In this document: piece after piece, positions 44,573 through 56,090 of the stretch
Layout of the letters: each line of letters opens with the position of its first letter
How positions within the stretch are numbered: the stretch's first letter is position 1
Origin: Fragilariopsis cylindrus CCMP1102
Lineage: Eukaryota > Bacillariophyta > Bacillariophyceae > Bacillariales > Bacillariaceae
Length of the DNA: 64,000 nt
Reading direction: 5' to 3'
Assembly: GCA_900095095.1 (NCBI GenBank)
Contig: FMBT01000384.1
Location: forward strand, 1 to 64,000
The notes under the pieces: generated by a model
Database searches by the model: none
Told to the model about the DNA's origin: nothing
The model's input: the letters and a program-made list of their open reading frames with translations, nothing else
Program-made: the position numbers and the translations under genes

Positions 44573-46924
44573 TTAAATTTGAATATAATCATAGGTATAG
44601 TCGCATGTGCAGTTAGGGTTACTAGTATCATTTCTAAATACGACTCGTTCTTGAGACATCATACCTATAGACAGAAGAAAGAGAAGGAAAAAAACAAGAA
44701 TTGGAAATGAGAGGAGGATGATGATGATGATGATGATGAACAAAGTAATTGAAAAAAGGAATACGAGAATTACCTAAATCTTCGTGAGGTAAAATATGGC
44801 AATGAAGCATAATCTTTCCCGGAAATGTAGCAGGACGATATTTCATGACGGCAACGTCTTGATTTTTTGATTTAATCGTATCTTGCCAGTCACCTTTTTT
44901 TTGGTAGCAGTACAAATAAGAAAACAATTATATGTTAGCTGTTAATAAATACCATTAAAAAATGATTAAAAATCAAAAGTATTTACCCAGTTTCAATACA
45001 TACCATTTTTCCAATATCCGTTCTCACTTGTTGTGTCATTTTCGTATCCAGACTGGAGTTGAAAAGGATAAACATGTTGATGGTACGCATGCCCTTTAAG
45101 ATTACTGAGTGTTCTTTCGGCAACATCTCCGAACCTTACAGTGTGTACGTAACTATCTTCTTTAAATAGTCTATCGTTGAGAGTGAAAAGGGGTGGCGAG
45201 GTAGGTCCAACTGTTGCCATTTCAGTATTGCAGCTGCAGCCAGGAAAAGGGGGTTCTTCTTGAAGGTCTGTTAAGTAAGCAGGAAAATCCCATTCGAAAC
45301 CTATTGTAGGCCCCGGAGCAATAATAACTTCAGTTTGACCTGCTGGTAATACCGATTCAATTGTTAGCAAATCTTCTTCAATTTCAAAATGTTTTACAAT
45401 AAATGACCCTTCCGTTGGACATCGGACCATAATATCTGCTCTTCCACCAGCAGGGATGGGAAACAATTCAATACTTCGAGGATAATCTTTGATATAGATC
45501 CCATCTTTTGCAAGAAGAATCGTTTCGCATGGTCGGTAGCTGTCGTTTTCAGCTGACACAATCTTCAAATCAAGGGCCTCAGCTTCCCATCCAGCATAAA
45601 TAGTACGAAAACGATACCAATTACCGGGAATTATAGTTAAGTTTGGCCGGTATTTTCCATTGACAAGTCGGAAATCACCGCTGGTAATTTCCGGATTTGG
45701 TACAAGTTTAAATATCTCATCTCTTGCCAATGATGCAAAGAAATTAGACAATTCAGTTCTAAAATCTTGTACAACTAGTAAGATGTCAGTTGCATCTGTA
45801 ACTTCCTGTGGGATCTCAATAACAGCTGGATCATCTGGCACGATTATTGCAAATGCTGCACCTCCTCCGACTTGAATTGTAGACGAACCGTGTACATGAG
45901 GATGTGACTATATTTATTTTCAATAGGAAAGAGAAACAAATGCAATACGTTAGTGTGTGTATATCAGGTAAGGCAAGACAATACGATGTAATACAATTTG
46001 ATATGAATTGAAACCAACTGAAACGATTATGTGTTGAACGTACCCAATGCGTTCTTTTATTAGATTAAATCAAATCAAAAAAGGGAGGTGGGGAGGAAAA
46101 GATGAATTTGTTAGTATATGTTGTTGTGGTCTAGAGATGAGATGAGATGATATGTTGTACAGTTGTTCGTACCCTGGCATATGATCACTTGGAAAGGCAG
46201 AAGTGTATTCGTATGTACCACCACCTGGTCTGACATGGATATAAATATCATCGGATGGTTCTTCACCACTAATATGTCCTCCATGAAAATGTAAGTTTGT
46301 TGTATCAGGGATACCAAATGTATTATTTTTTTCAGGTCCTTGAACAGAATTAGGTTGCAATACTAAATTATTCTTGAACGTAATCTCTAAAACCTCACCA
46401 GGGTTTACAATAACTGTTTTTCCGGGCATAATCCCGCCAAATAAACGTGTCGTGAATTGCTCTACAGCAACTGTTTTATAATCCGCATAGTCCATTGTCA
46501 CAACAAATCGTCCATCTTCTGCATGCATTTCTTCTGGAAATGTAAGTTCACCATCAGATAATGGTGGAGTAGCAGTTGGAGGATCGGTGGTTGGTGATGA
46601 TGCCGGCTTACGTGTCGGCTTACGCGTCGGCTTCTTTTCAGTCTTCGAGTTTTTCTTATTTGATTTCTTTTTCTTGAGTAGTCTAAGGACGGTACCTTCT
46701 TCTTCTTCCTCTTCTTCTTGTCCTCCTTCATTTTGAATTTTTTTTAGAGTCACGATATTATCGGTATCAGTATTAACGCCAGGAACGAAGTCAGAAACAA
46801 AGTCCTCAACGGCACCGTAGTATCTTACTTCGGTGGTGTGATCGGCAACAACCGTGCCGTATCCTTCTTCATGGGAAAGTAAAAAGAGGGTCGTAATGAC
46901 CAAAACGGAAGTAGCGATACGCAT
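44573..46924 (-). CDS. Secreted multicopper oxidase (5 exons incl. 10-nt microexon, 625 aa)
   Basis: Exons on the minus strand: 46924-46173, 46053-46044, 45907-45004, 44893-44774, 44664-44573. All four introns (109-136 nt) are GT-AG and all phases fit. Multicopper oxidases oxidise phenols or metal ions (such as Fe2+ or Mn2+) and reduce O2 to water. Residues 1-28 are a signal peptide. A Lys/Thr/Pro-rich linker (about 84-122) precedes three cupredoxin domains. Copper motifs: LHFHGGH (211-217), THWSHPHVHG (252-261, its THW from the microexon), GHAYHQHVYPFQ (about 530) and HCHILPHEDLGMM (586-598), which carries the T1 Cys and an axial Met. The C-terminus NCTCDYTYDY is unusual. Substrate unknown; a secreted laccase or a ferroxidase in iron uptake are both possible. 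The full set of copper ligands suggests an active enzyme. Confidence 0.9.
46044..46053 (-). other. 10-nt microexon of the multicopper oxidase gene
   Basis: AACGCATTGG on the minus strand, bounded by ATAAAAG on the 5' side and GTACGTTC on the 3' side. Exon 1 ends CCAGG (phase 2) and exon 3 starts TCACATCC (phase 0), so direct joining would break the frame. The 10 nt restore it and give Gly-Thr-His-Trp before Ser-His-Pro-His, matching the family's copper motif. Confidence 0.85.
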
Positions 46925-47832
46925 AGTTGGAACTTAGTGAGCTTTTTTTGATGGTGGAGTTGGAGTTGGAGTTGGAATTGGAGTGAAGCAGATAGTGTGC
47001 GAGAGAAGGAAAAGGAAAGAAAAACAACGTAAGACGTTGTTCATTATTGTATCATAAAGTTTATTCGCATTCACATTTGCATTTGCACACATTCACATAT
47101 AGTTTCTCCATGAGGTGATATCATCAGTACAGTAGTACAATCGAAAACAAACAAGAAAAAATACGCTGTCGCCGTTTCTTGATTGATCCGAAATCCCTTT
47201 TGATGAAACGAACCGAGTCGACGAACGGCCGTTCTCTGGGGATAAAGAACCATTATGCATTTTGTTGGGGATAAATGTTATAACATAAAAATCATTACCG
47301 TAATGACTATCAAGATTTCAAAATCCATGTATCCATACGGTCCTGCCTACTTTTGATGAAACCGAACTACTTTTCTCGGGGATAAAGAACCATCATATCT
47401 CTATAAGAAACCGGAAAGCTGTTAACTAATCACCATTGTACTTCGAAGTACACCATCAAATACCGTATAATGATCGATCGATCCAATCGATCGCGTTGCT
47501 TATGAGTCCCATTTATTCGTGACACACTTGTTACATGCGCGTTTTCTTTTTGTGCACGCACGAAATAAGAAGATCAATCGAAGATTCGATTTGATTCTTG
47601 ATTATTCATCGACGTGATCATTGAAGATTGGTTTCATTTTGCGATCTTCGTCTGTATTTTTCTATTCTTGTTTCGTTTCCTTGAACAAAAGATTTTTTAT
47701 CTAAATTTATTTTTTCCTCTTCTTTCCCTTTCCTCGACAACCCAATCCAATTGGACAATTCTCGTTATTCTCACAATATTTTATTCCTATTATAACAAAA
47801 CATCATAATAAAATAGTTAATACAAGATAAAT
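46925..47832. other. Intergenic region between multicopper oxidase and FCP fragment
   Basis: The 5' flank of the oxidase gene has GGAGTTGGAGTTGGAGTTGG (about 46956). A phrase TTTTGATGAAACGAAC...GGGGATAAAGAACCAT is repeated in part at about 47200 and 47353, and CGATCGATCCAATCGATCG lies near 47473. No gene is supported. Confidence 0.45.
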
Positions 47833-48097
47833 ATGAAATCTGTTATCGTCGCATCCCTCATCGCATCCGCTGCTGCATTCGCACCAGTGGCACAAAAATC
47901 TTCCTTCACGTCATTGGCGGCATTTGAAGATGAACTTGGTGTCCAACCTCCACTTGGTTTCTTTGATCCATTAGGATTATTGAATGGTGATGATGATCAA
48001 GAATATTTCAACCGTCTCCAGATACACTGAAATCAAACATGGACGTATCTGTCAATTGGCATTCCTTGGACAAGTTGTCACTCGTGCTGGAATTTGA
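47833..48097 (+). pseudogene. Truncated fucoxanthin-chlorophyll a/c protein (FCP/LHC) gene
   Basis: The start encodes a textbook FCP leader: MKSVIVASLIASAAAFAPVA with the AAFAP cleavage motif, then SLAAFEDELGVQPPLGFFDP. After FNRL the frame shifts by one base near 48018-48022. The other frame continues RYTEIKHGRICQLAFLGQVV and TRAGI, the first pigment-binding helix with its Glu and His ligands, and then stops at 48095-48097. Helices 2 and 3, about 120 residues, are missing. So this is a 5' fragment of a light-harvesting gene, probably from an incomplete duplication. The leader is well conserved, so the event is not old. A short open frame to 48030 could still make a 65-aa peptide. Confidence 0.85.
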
Positions 48098-48199
48098 CCT
48101 GATCTGATTTTACTTTTCTCATACGTACGGGAGGCATGGTAAGGCCTCACATATTAATTGATATTGATATTGATATTGTTTTACTTTATTTTATTTTTA

Positions 48200-48570
48200 T
48201 TTTATTTCATTTTAATTAGAATTTAAGGACCATATAATACTGCAGTAGTTGCAGCAATAGCAATAGCAGTAGCAGTAGCGGTTCCAATCATAGAACTGGT
48301 AGTAGTACATTACTGTAACACAACCTCCAACAGATTTTATATCTGGTGTATCTCTTCCTTTATATTGAAATGCCCCAGAAGTACAATTACATTGAACAGG
48401 ATGACATGAATTATTTGGATCACCAATGAGTATCAAATCGACACAATTGTGATTCTGTACATGCTGTACCATTATATGTAGTAATTACATTCGAAACAGT
48501 AGGATCACATTATGCTCCAACACCTCCACCTCCATCTTCTTGTGCGATTGTACCACCCGGTTAATAAGAT
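48200..48570 (-). pseudogene. Possible remnant of a Cys-rich secreted protein gene
   Basis: The minus strand has Cys-rich coding-like sequence in two frames: CDPTVSNVITTYNGTAC, then VDLILIGDPNNSCHPVQC and NCTSGAFQYKGRDTPDIKS ending VGGC. Regular Cys spacing and N-glycosylation sites suggest an extracellular protein, but start and end are missing and the frame changes near 48450. It could be a decayed gene or an unrecognised exon. Confidence 0.3.
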
Positions 48571-49455
48571 AGATAAAGAAAGCTTCCGAGTCAGTCGTGT
48601 GAGGATCGATGCAACATCACTAAGAACAAGGGGATGCCGACTGACTGACTGACTCCGAATGCTTACTGTACTTCCCGAGCATTATTTCTCATAGTGGTAC
48701 AGTACGTATGATCGTGTAAGTAAAAGCACGTCCTCCAGCGAAAATATTTTAGGGTTAACGATATCATCTGATTCGAATGAGTCGAGTCGAGTCAAGTCGA
48801 GTCAAGTCAAGTCACAAATCGATCAAGTCCGATGTGTTCTACAGTACCGTCTACTGTACACTGTACTACCTACGCACAGTACATTATTGCATCCTCTCAA
48901 TTTTTAAACAGACACGAAAGATGCAGCTACCAGCAGCACAATAGTGCTCCTACAGTAGTATAATTGTACCATCTATGAGCGTGAGAAAGAGTGAGTCTAT
49001 GATATGGTATGTGATGGATTCAATTCAATTCAATACACAATTCAATTCAACGACTTGATTGGTAACGTTCTGCTGTATCAAAATTAGTCAGTCAGTCAGT
49101 CAGTCAGTCAATTAGGTAGTTACTTCTATAAGCTAGTAATAGATACTGTAAGTTAGTGTGTGTACAGTATGTGATGTTCAATGTAAAATGTAATATTATT
49201 ATGATTATTATAAAGTTTAGAAAAGCCGGTAATTAATGTTAATGTTATGAATTCTTGTATCCTCTCGTCCTTTTCAAGCTTTCTTTCTATCGTTCGTTCG
49301 TTCCTTCCTTCCTTTGCTTACTCTTTCTTGCTTGTATACTCTTTCACTTTTCTATATAATAATAGCAAACGTAACCCGTTCCGTTCAGTACATTACGTTG
49401 CTTTTTTCAAAGAAGACTGACTTGCTTGTTTCGAATTTTGTAACAAGTCCTTTAT
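48571..49455. other. Intergenic region with GAGTCGAGTC and CAGT repeats
   Basis: GAGTCGAGTCGAGTCAAGTC at about 48779, ATTCAATTCAATACACAATTC at 49021, (CAGT)6 at about 49090, and CGTTCGTTCGTTCCTTCCTT near 49293. No gene is supported. Confidence 0.5.
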
Positions 49456-50317
49456 TTACTTACCCACTGGTAATGGAATATTTGTGTATGTCATTAAATT
49501 TTGTACAATCACACCAAGTCCTCTACGATTACGTCCAGCAATAGTCATTAATTCAGCCTTACCAGATACATTTCGGAATGCACCAGTACCACCAAAGATA
49601 ACTAAGTCAAATGGTGGTGGTAGTGGTGGTTCCCTGTTGTTGTCATCAATAATAGATTGATCTTCGTCGTCGGGGCCTTTGGATTGATCAATTCTCTTTA
49701 GTGGATTAAAAATAAAACCACCACCACCATATAAACCAACACAATTAAATCCTTTTCCACCTAAGCATAAATCATAAATACATTGATGACTACGAATGGT
49801 TGGTAAAAATTTTACTACATCAAAGACTGGCACTGATGGGTATCATCATTTGAGGAACGTTCATCGTCAAATTGTGAGATTGTTGTACAACTTCCAGATA
49901 GAAAGAAATTTTTATTCCCTTTTGGATCAGTATTTTGTGGTTGTTCTCCACCAGCAAATAAATCCAAAAAATCAACATTTTCTGTTCCAGACTGAGTTAA
50001 TACAACAGTGTCTGGTCTTAATACCACACCACGTGTAATAATTTTGGATCCTAATAAACTTAAATCTGATGTCCATTGAGCAATGAACGTCCACTGAGCT
50101 CATCATCAAATGCGAATAATGGTTTTGGTGTAACAAAAATAATATTTTCATTTTGTGTAACAATTGTATATTTTTGTTCAAAAAAGACGGAATCTTCTAA
50201 GTTACGTTCATATTCATCCTGTTGAAGTTTTTCAGATGCTTCTTCAGCATCCATAGCAGCATTTGCACCTTGTGCTACAGCAGCAAGGGCACCAATTAAG
50301 AATAGACTTAGTTTCAT
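49456..50317 (-). CDS. Secreted dirigent/allene-oxide-cyclase barrel-like protein, frame interrupted twice
   Basis: The ATG at 50317 starts a signal peptide (MKLSLFLIGALAAVAQGANA). Coding-like sequence then runs in three frames. The first reads to FAFDDELS; a second continues WTFIAQWTSDLSLLGSKIIT through FFLSGSCTTIS; a third continues from about 49845 through CIYDLCLGG, GLYGGGGFIFNPL and FGGTGAFRNVSGKAELMTI. That last phrase is the barrel-closing GGTGx(F/Y)xxxxGxxx of dirigent and allene-oxide-cyclase-like folds. The frame changes lie near 50085 and 49845-49855. Each could be a single missing base. No good intron removes both: candidates of about 66 nt exist but would delete the SGSCTTIS block. 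So it is a recent pseudogene or carries sequence errors. Function unknown. Confidence 0.5.
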
Positions 50318-50999
50318 CTTCTACTATCTTTTTTATTATTATTACTTTGTTTTGTAATTTTTTATATTTAGTTGGATATTATGATTGGTACGAACTGAAA
50401 ACCGAACGCTACTTTTACTGTGCAATACGAGAACAATAGCTAGATTTTGACGATTTTGCTGTTGGTGTTGTTCTTTTTGTTACAGTACTACTAGTACTAG
50501 TAGTTCATTTCATTTCATGTGCATTTGCATTCGTTTTCACTGCACATAAAATCTAAATACGAGATAAAAGTCAAGCAAAGTCAAGCAATCAAAGATCACG
50601 CCCAAATACATCGTTTTAAATAAAAATAGGACCAACGATATCGCGCATTGACGAAAAGAAATAATAATTTACAAAAATATATATTTCTTTTCAATATGTA
50701 ATAAAAGGACCATTCAACTATTATAGGAAATATCATATGCCTTAATAAATCATTTAAGTTTCTAATATAAATATAATTCAGATGCTAGTGATCAAAAAGT
50801 CATATATCGCGCGATATATTTTACAAATCACACACAAGAAGCAAACGACGACACATCGCGCATACATCTTTTTCGACCAATTCGACTCTACAGTATCACC
50901 AATAACGAAGAACCACTGCACACTGCCACACCAGAGCAGAAGGAAGGTAGATGATGTTACTAGTACACTACATTATTAGAAGAAGGTGCATGTATGTGA
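50318..50999. other. Intergenic region
   Basis: The 5' flank of the barrel-like gene, with CTAGTACTAGTAGTTCATTTCATTTCATG near 50490. Nothing else is recognised. Confidence 0.4.
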
Positions 51000-53363
51000 T
51001 GATATGATGGTCATCATCAAAGTGAAGGTGTGATGCAAATGTTGTTTTTAGTATTATAATACTTGAAGGGATGTAATAGTATCGCCTGCCTAGTTCTGGA
51101 TGAAAGCAGGGGGTTTGACTGTGCGCAATAGGCTAGTGACAAGGAAAATTCTTCAGAATTACTAGGAATTGAATTGGAGAATTATCCCATCATCATGACA
51201 AATGGGAATGTATGTAATGTGGAGCTCGTAATCATCCCAGACCAACCATATCATGAACATCCTTACAGTATTCTACACCATTCATTGTATGGTTGTTCAG
51301 GCATACTTGCTCTTCCATCTAATAGGACTACACTATGGCCTGTACAGTAGTATGAAACAACAACAACAATAATAAGAACTATTGCTCTGTGGAAATTTGC
51401 TGGGCACTTCCTGTAGATTTTCACGGAAGGGTAAAGTTTGAGAACAACAATAAGCACTTTCATATCATTAGTGGATCAAATCCTCTCAACCTACTGAAGC
51501 ATCATATAATATATATATGCATGCAGGTTTTATTTCTCTCATCAACTATTATATGCATGCAGGCTGGCAACACACAATACTACTAGTAGACAATAACCAC
51601 AACAATGTAGCTAGATTCATTTACAACAGCAACTGCTGGTGCTGTGTGATTATTTATTGTGCAGTACTTCTTGTAAAATTTTGCACATGCAAAGGTTGCA
51701 TTAAAGTAAAGGAAGACAATATCTTGTGGTTGGTATATCTCACCACATGTTCCAAGTATGTGGACATACTATCTATTTATTTCTATCAACCAAAAAAAGA
51801 TATGTCAGAATTGGCTGTGCACTTAATGTAGAGTTTGCATGTAAAGGTTGTATCATTGCAAGGAAAAGGACTACAACAACGCTACTGATATCATTATATT
51901 GTAGGTAGTACATCCAATATACAACAGCTTCTGCTCCACTTCCCATCTACAAAATAATGGTGTGTTGCTGTTGTTCCTCCACTCCATCTGAGCTATTTTG
52001 AATGCACACAATACCTCACAACAAGAAGAATTATGCAAAAACAAAAACTATTCGTGACATCAACATGACAATGTGGATTCATTTGACCACACCTGACTAC
52101 ATTGATATCAATCTGTTGAACAAGAATAATAGTAGAACCTACATATTACATGTTACAAGTAGAATTTGCACAACAAGTAGTGTTTACTCCTTACACATCA
52201 TCAGTTGTTGTTGTTGTTGTTGTTGTTGTTTCAGATTATTGTTCTATTGACAGGAATACAATCAATGTGTACTGTTAGTTAGATAGAAGAGGCTGCAGCA
52301 CCAGTGATGGTGTACATAGTAAATGCTGTGCAACAAGAACTTCTGCGTGTAACTAGAGATGAAAAAAAAGAATATTCATAGAGCTAGTTTAGCTAGTCTA
52401 TAGTACTAGCGAAGTTGCATTCTCTTTGAGGGTTTGGAACTCTGTGAGGGCCACTCAAACCTTCAACCCTAAATATCCCCCACACAAATCTACGCATTCT
52501 AACTTAATGTGTGGGCTAGGTGGCATTGTATGGTTGATGTGTTACCATAAGGTTCCACGCACCTGTGCAGTAATAGGCTAAAAACTTGATCATTTTAACA
52601 GCATTTATCCCACATTGGCTGACTGGATAGTTCGTATGCAGGGACTTGCCTCTCTAGGAGACAAGTCACTTCCAATTAAGAAATCAAACTAACCCCCAGT
52701 GTGTCTATCTTCTCTTCTTAAGCAGTTGTGATTATTTGGTGAAGTTTTGAGTACATAAACTCTCCTAGTAAAAGACACAAATGATTTTGAATTTTTCAAA
52801 AAAACTTGTCCAACATACCTGGGCGCACCACCAAATTCACACATACAGCAGCAGTTCTTATTTTTGTTCCATATTTTTTGGTGTTGTTTGGTTAGTAGAA
52901 TAGGAATAGTGGATGGTTCAACCAGTGATGATCTTTACATGATATACAGAAGCTTTCAGGTAGTCACAACAAAGTCATGTTTTTGTTGATTTCGTTAACA
53001 GTGTAGGGATAGATAGAACAGTGAGTGGATCAACCAGTGATAATAACTAATGATATTATTGTACCACCTCTCTACATGACATGCAGAAGAGGTTTACCTA
53101 CAGGAAGTCACAACAAAATCACAACAAAATCAAACATAGCAGTAGTTATATATATATATATATATTATTTTTTTCATACTGTTGGATTGCCAGGAAGGAA
53201 AAGAGCATGATGTGTGCTCATGCACCACCAATAATAATAGTGAGCACACTGTCAACAGTGATTACACCCATATTGTGATCTATCTTAGTGCAAGAAGGAG
53301 TTTACAAGAAATGCAGAACAAGTTCTGAAGCAGCAGCAGTTGTTTGTTGTTGTTTTTTGTTGT

Positions 53364-53396
<33 letters not shown>

Positions 53397-54240
53397 CATA
53401 TATAGTTTGGTTGACAGGAAGGAATATGTTGTGTGTGATAACCTTCTGAATGCAAATATGCCAGGAGTCTACCCATCATTAAAATAACAACAACTTTTAG
53501 CGCTCAGCAGTTCCTATTGTCGTTGTATATTTTACTTGATGATGATATTGCTGACAGGGAATATATTCTGTATTCAAACACAATGTGTTGGGTAGGATTA
53601 GATTTACCAAACAGTAGGTGAAAAGGCGATATTATTATCTTTGGACCAAATCCTTCATTAACCATGCATAATAAGTTGACAGGAGGACATTATACATTAA
53701 GTAAATGCACAACAAATAATTCTCACACAGTAGCATAGCAGCAGTAACTCGGTTCTTGTTGTTTTGAAAATTGTTATTGCTGGCAGGATTATATAGTAAC
53801 CTGCACACTGTACATTATGTGCAATTTGTCTCCCAATATTCTGTATAACTGCCCAACCAGCTATATGCTGCTACTGCATGGTTTATAGTCATATTTATTA
53901 TGTGGGTTTCCTGATTCTACCATTGCTGATAACAATAGCATAAAAATAAAGAAATAGAATTCAAGTGATTTGTGTCATACACAAGTATTGTTGTTCAACA
54001 ATCCATAATTTGTTTCAAAACTTCATCACTGTGTAATGGAGCAGAGCGGAGGATACACAAAAAGAGGTAGATTCAAATTATGAGAGCCTCCTGAGTAATG
54101 CATTTTGATTGGTCTGTTATTAATGAGAGTGATGATGATATTATAATCTATGCACCACCTCTTGTTGCATTTATTTTGAAGAACAAAAACAATATATATG
54201 TAGGTAGGTAGGTAGGTAGTAGGACTACTGTTGAGTAGTT
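51000..54240. repeat. Diffuse non-coding repeat tract with TTGnCAGGA phrases
   Basis: A phrase TTGnCAGG(A)A recurs irregularly near 52247, 53189, 53413, 53553, 53676 and 53780. It often follows TTGTTGTTG runs (52208-52232, 53340-53395). AAAGGTTGnAT(T/C)A occurs near 51690 and 51846; a TATATGCATGCAGG phrase is duplicated at 51516 and 51550; CATGACATGCAGAAG-type phrases occur near 52940 and 53076. It resembles 1987-3640. An old, heavily diverged repeat or subtelomere-like DNA is likely. No gene is supported. Confidence 0.55.
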
Positions 54241-55536
54241 GTATATTATATTAATAGTATGATGTTAGAATAAAAAATGATAGACAAAAAATGAAGATGA
54301 TGCTCTGGCCTGGCCTGGCTGGACCAGCATAGCAGCAGCTATACACACACACACACACACTAAGAGAGCAAATAGCAAATAGACAGTAGATATAACAGAG
54401 AGCAGAGAGCAGAAAGCAGATAGCAGAGAGGAGAAAGCACGGCGGCGGCAGTTCGCTTTTTTGGCCTCTTCTCGTTTTCCTTGCTTCTTTCTTGCATGGC
54501 TTGGCCAACATGCCTGCCTTGTTTGTTCGTTGTTGTTTGTTTGTTGTGCGGTTGCTTGGCTGTGATTTGTTCCTACTACCGTCCTCCAACCGTCTATCGT
54601 TGTGTAGTGTGTTACTGTACTAAACTACTGTACGACTCGACTCACTCAAAAAGAATACTGACTTTGAATTCTAATTTCGACTCATTCGAATAGATCAATT
54701 AATAAAACAATCCACAACTCTTACTTAAGTTAGTTTGCTTGCTTACCTCTTTACTGAAAAATAAAAATCATATTTCACACGCGACACGCAACGTAAAAAA
54801 CAACAACAGTAAAGTGTTTCACAGCACAACTATCGTTACGTGTATCCTCTCTTCTTGGATGTTACCCAACTCGACTCAACTATCTTATATTGTAAAGTAG
54901 TAGTAGTAGGTACGTGAAATATCGATCGACGTTTCTTTTGTTTGATTTGACAATGGGATTTTGTCTTGTTGTAATAGTAGTCGTTGTAGTCAGAATAGAA
55001 TGTGTACGGTAGTTAGTGTCTTTTTCGGATTGTGGATTGATGGAATGGCGAGTAAAAGGGGATGGATGACGATGAAACGACGAATTATCTTCCTTACTTA
55101 CTTACTAGGAAAAGAAAATGAAACGAATTATTATTGAAAGAGACAAGGTCGTTGATTTGAATTGGATTATCTAGATTTGTTATTGTTGTTACTTGTTAAT
55201 GTTAATGAGGATTTTCGAGTTTTAGATGACGAATCTTAAGGACTACACCATGAGAATGGAATAAAGTTCACGTGTCGATTTAAGTACGAGGCATTTGTCT
55301 GAAACAAAACAAAAATACAATAACAATACAATAACAACACAACAGCAATACCCAAATGCATTACACAAAGAAACACGTAATAACCAATACAATATCCAAA
55401 TACAATCCAATTCAATACAAAAACTCACGCATTCTTTTCCTATCTTTCCTCCTCCTATATATTCCCTCTCCTAATGATTAATATAAATAGATTTTATATT
55501 ATTAAAACACCAAACAAAAAACCAGATATCTCAAAG
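54241..55536. other. Intergenic region 5' of uL22 gene
   Basis: CTGGCCTGGCCTGGCTGG at 54305, (AC)11 at 54341, GCAAATAGCAAATAGA and an AGAGAGCAGAGAGCAGAAAG ladder at 54365-54435. AATACAATAACAATACAATA runs near 55313. The last 100 bp are a likely 5' UTR of the ribosomal gene. Confidence 0.5.
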
Positions 55537-56090
55537 ATGACTCGATATTCTGTCGAAAATGACGAACCAGAAAAATGTTCCAAATCACGTGGATCACATT
55601 TACGGGTCCATTATAAACATTGTTTGGAAATTGCAAAATTTACCAAAGGATTAAAAGTCAATGCGGCCATTAAACATTTAGACAATGTGTTACAATTTAA
55701 AGCGATCATTCCCATTGTTAAATATACTGGTGGTATTGGTCGCAAGGTATGGCCAAACAAGTCAATGCACCTGGTGATAAAGGACGATGGCCCGTCAAGG
55801 CGGTAGCCGTTATCGTGATTTATTATTAAATGCCATGGCCAATGCCGGAAACCAAAGGATTAGATCAAGAGTTATTAGTCATCACCCATGCGCAATGTAA
55901 CCGGGCACCACCCGGACGTCGTCGTACGTATCGTGCACATGGTCGAATTGGTAAATATGCTAGTCAACCAGCACATATTGAAATCATTTTAACTGAAGTC
56001 GGATGCCGTCGAAAAAGGACCGCGGATCCTGTCAAAATTTCCAGAAAAATGGCCGCCAAACGTCGTTTTGTGAAAGTTGGTGCGGCATAA
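55537..56090 (+). CDS. RPL17: Cytosolic ribosomal protein uL22 (RPL17), frame disturbed
   Basis: A 60S subunit protein lining the exit tunnel. The ATG at 55537 starts [20 protein letters not shown], then [20 protein letters not shown], matching eukaryotic uL22. The frame then changes near 55747 (to [17 protein letters not shown]), again near 55798 (to [17 protein letters not shown]) and near 55848 (to [20 protein letters not shown], then [20 protein letters not shown] and IEIILTE). All family blocks are present in order and total length fits (about 185 codons), but 554 nt is not a multiple of three. The changes look like one missing base, one missing base in a short A-run and one extra A. Either the sequence has small errors here or this is a fresh pseudogene; the conserved amino acids favour sequence errors. 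Confidence 0.8.

Noticed and set aside
51517-52250. Several + strand frames of 60-104 codons rich in Cys and Tyr
   Set aside because: They lie in the diffuse repeat tract and overlap duplicated TATATGCATGCAGG phrases and TTG runs.
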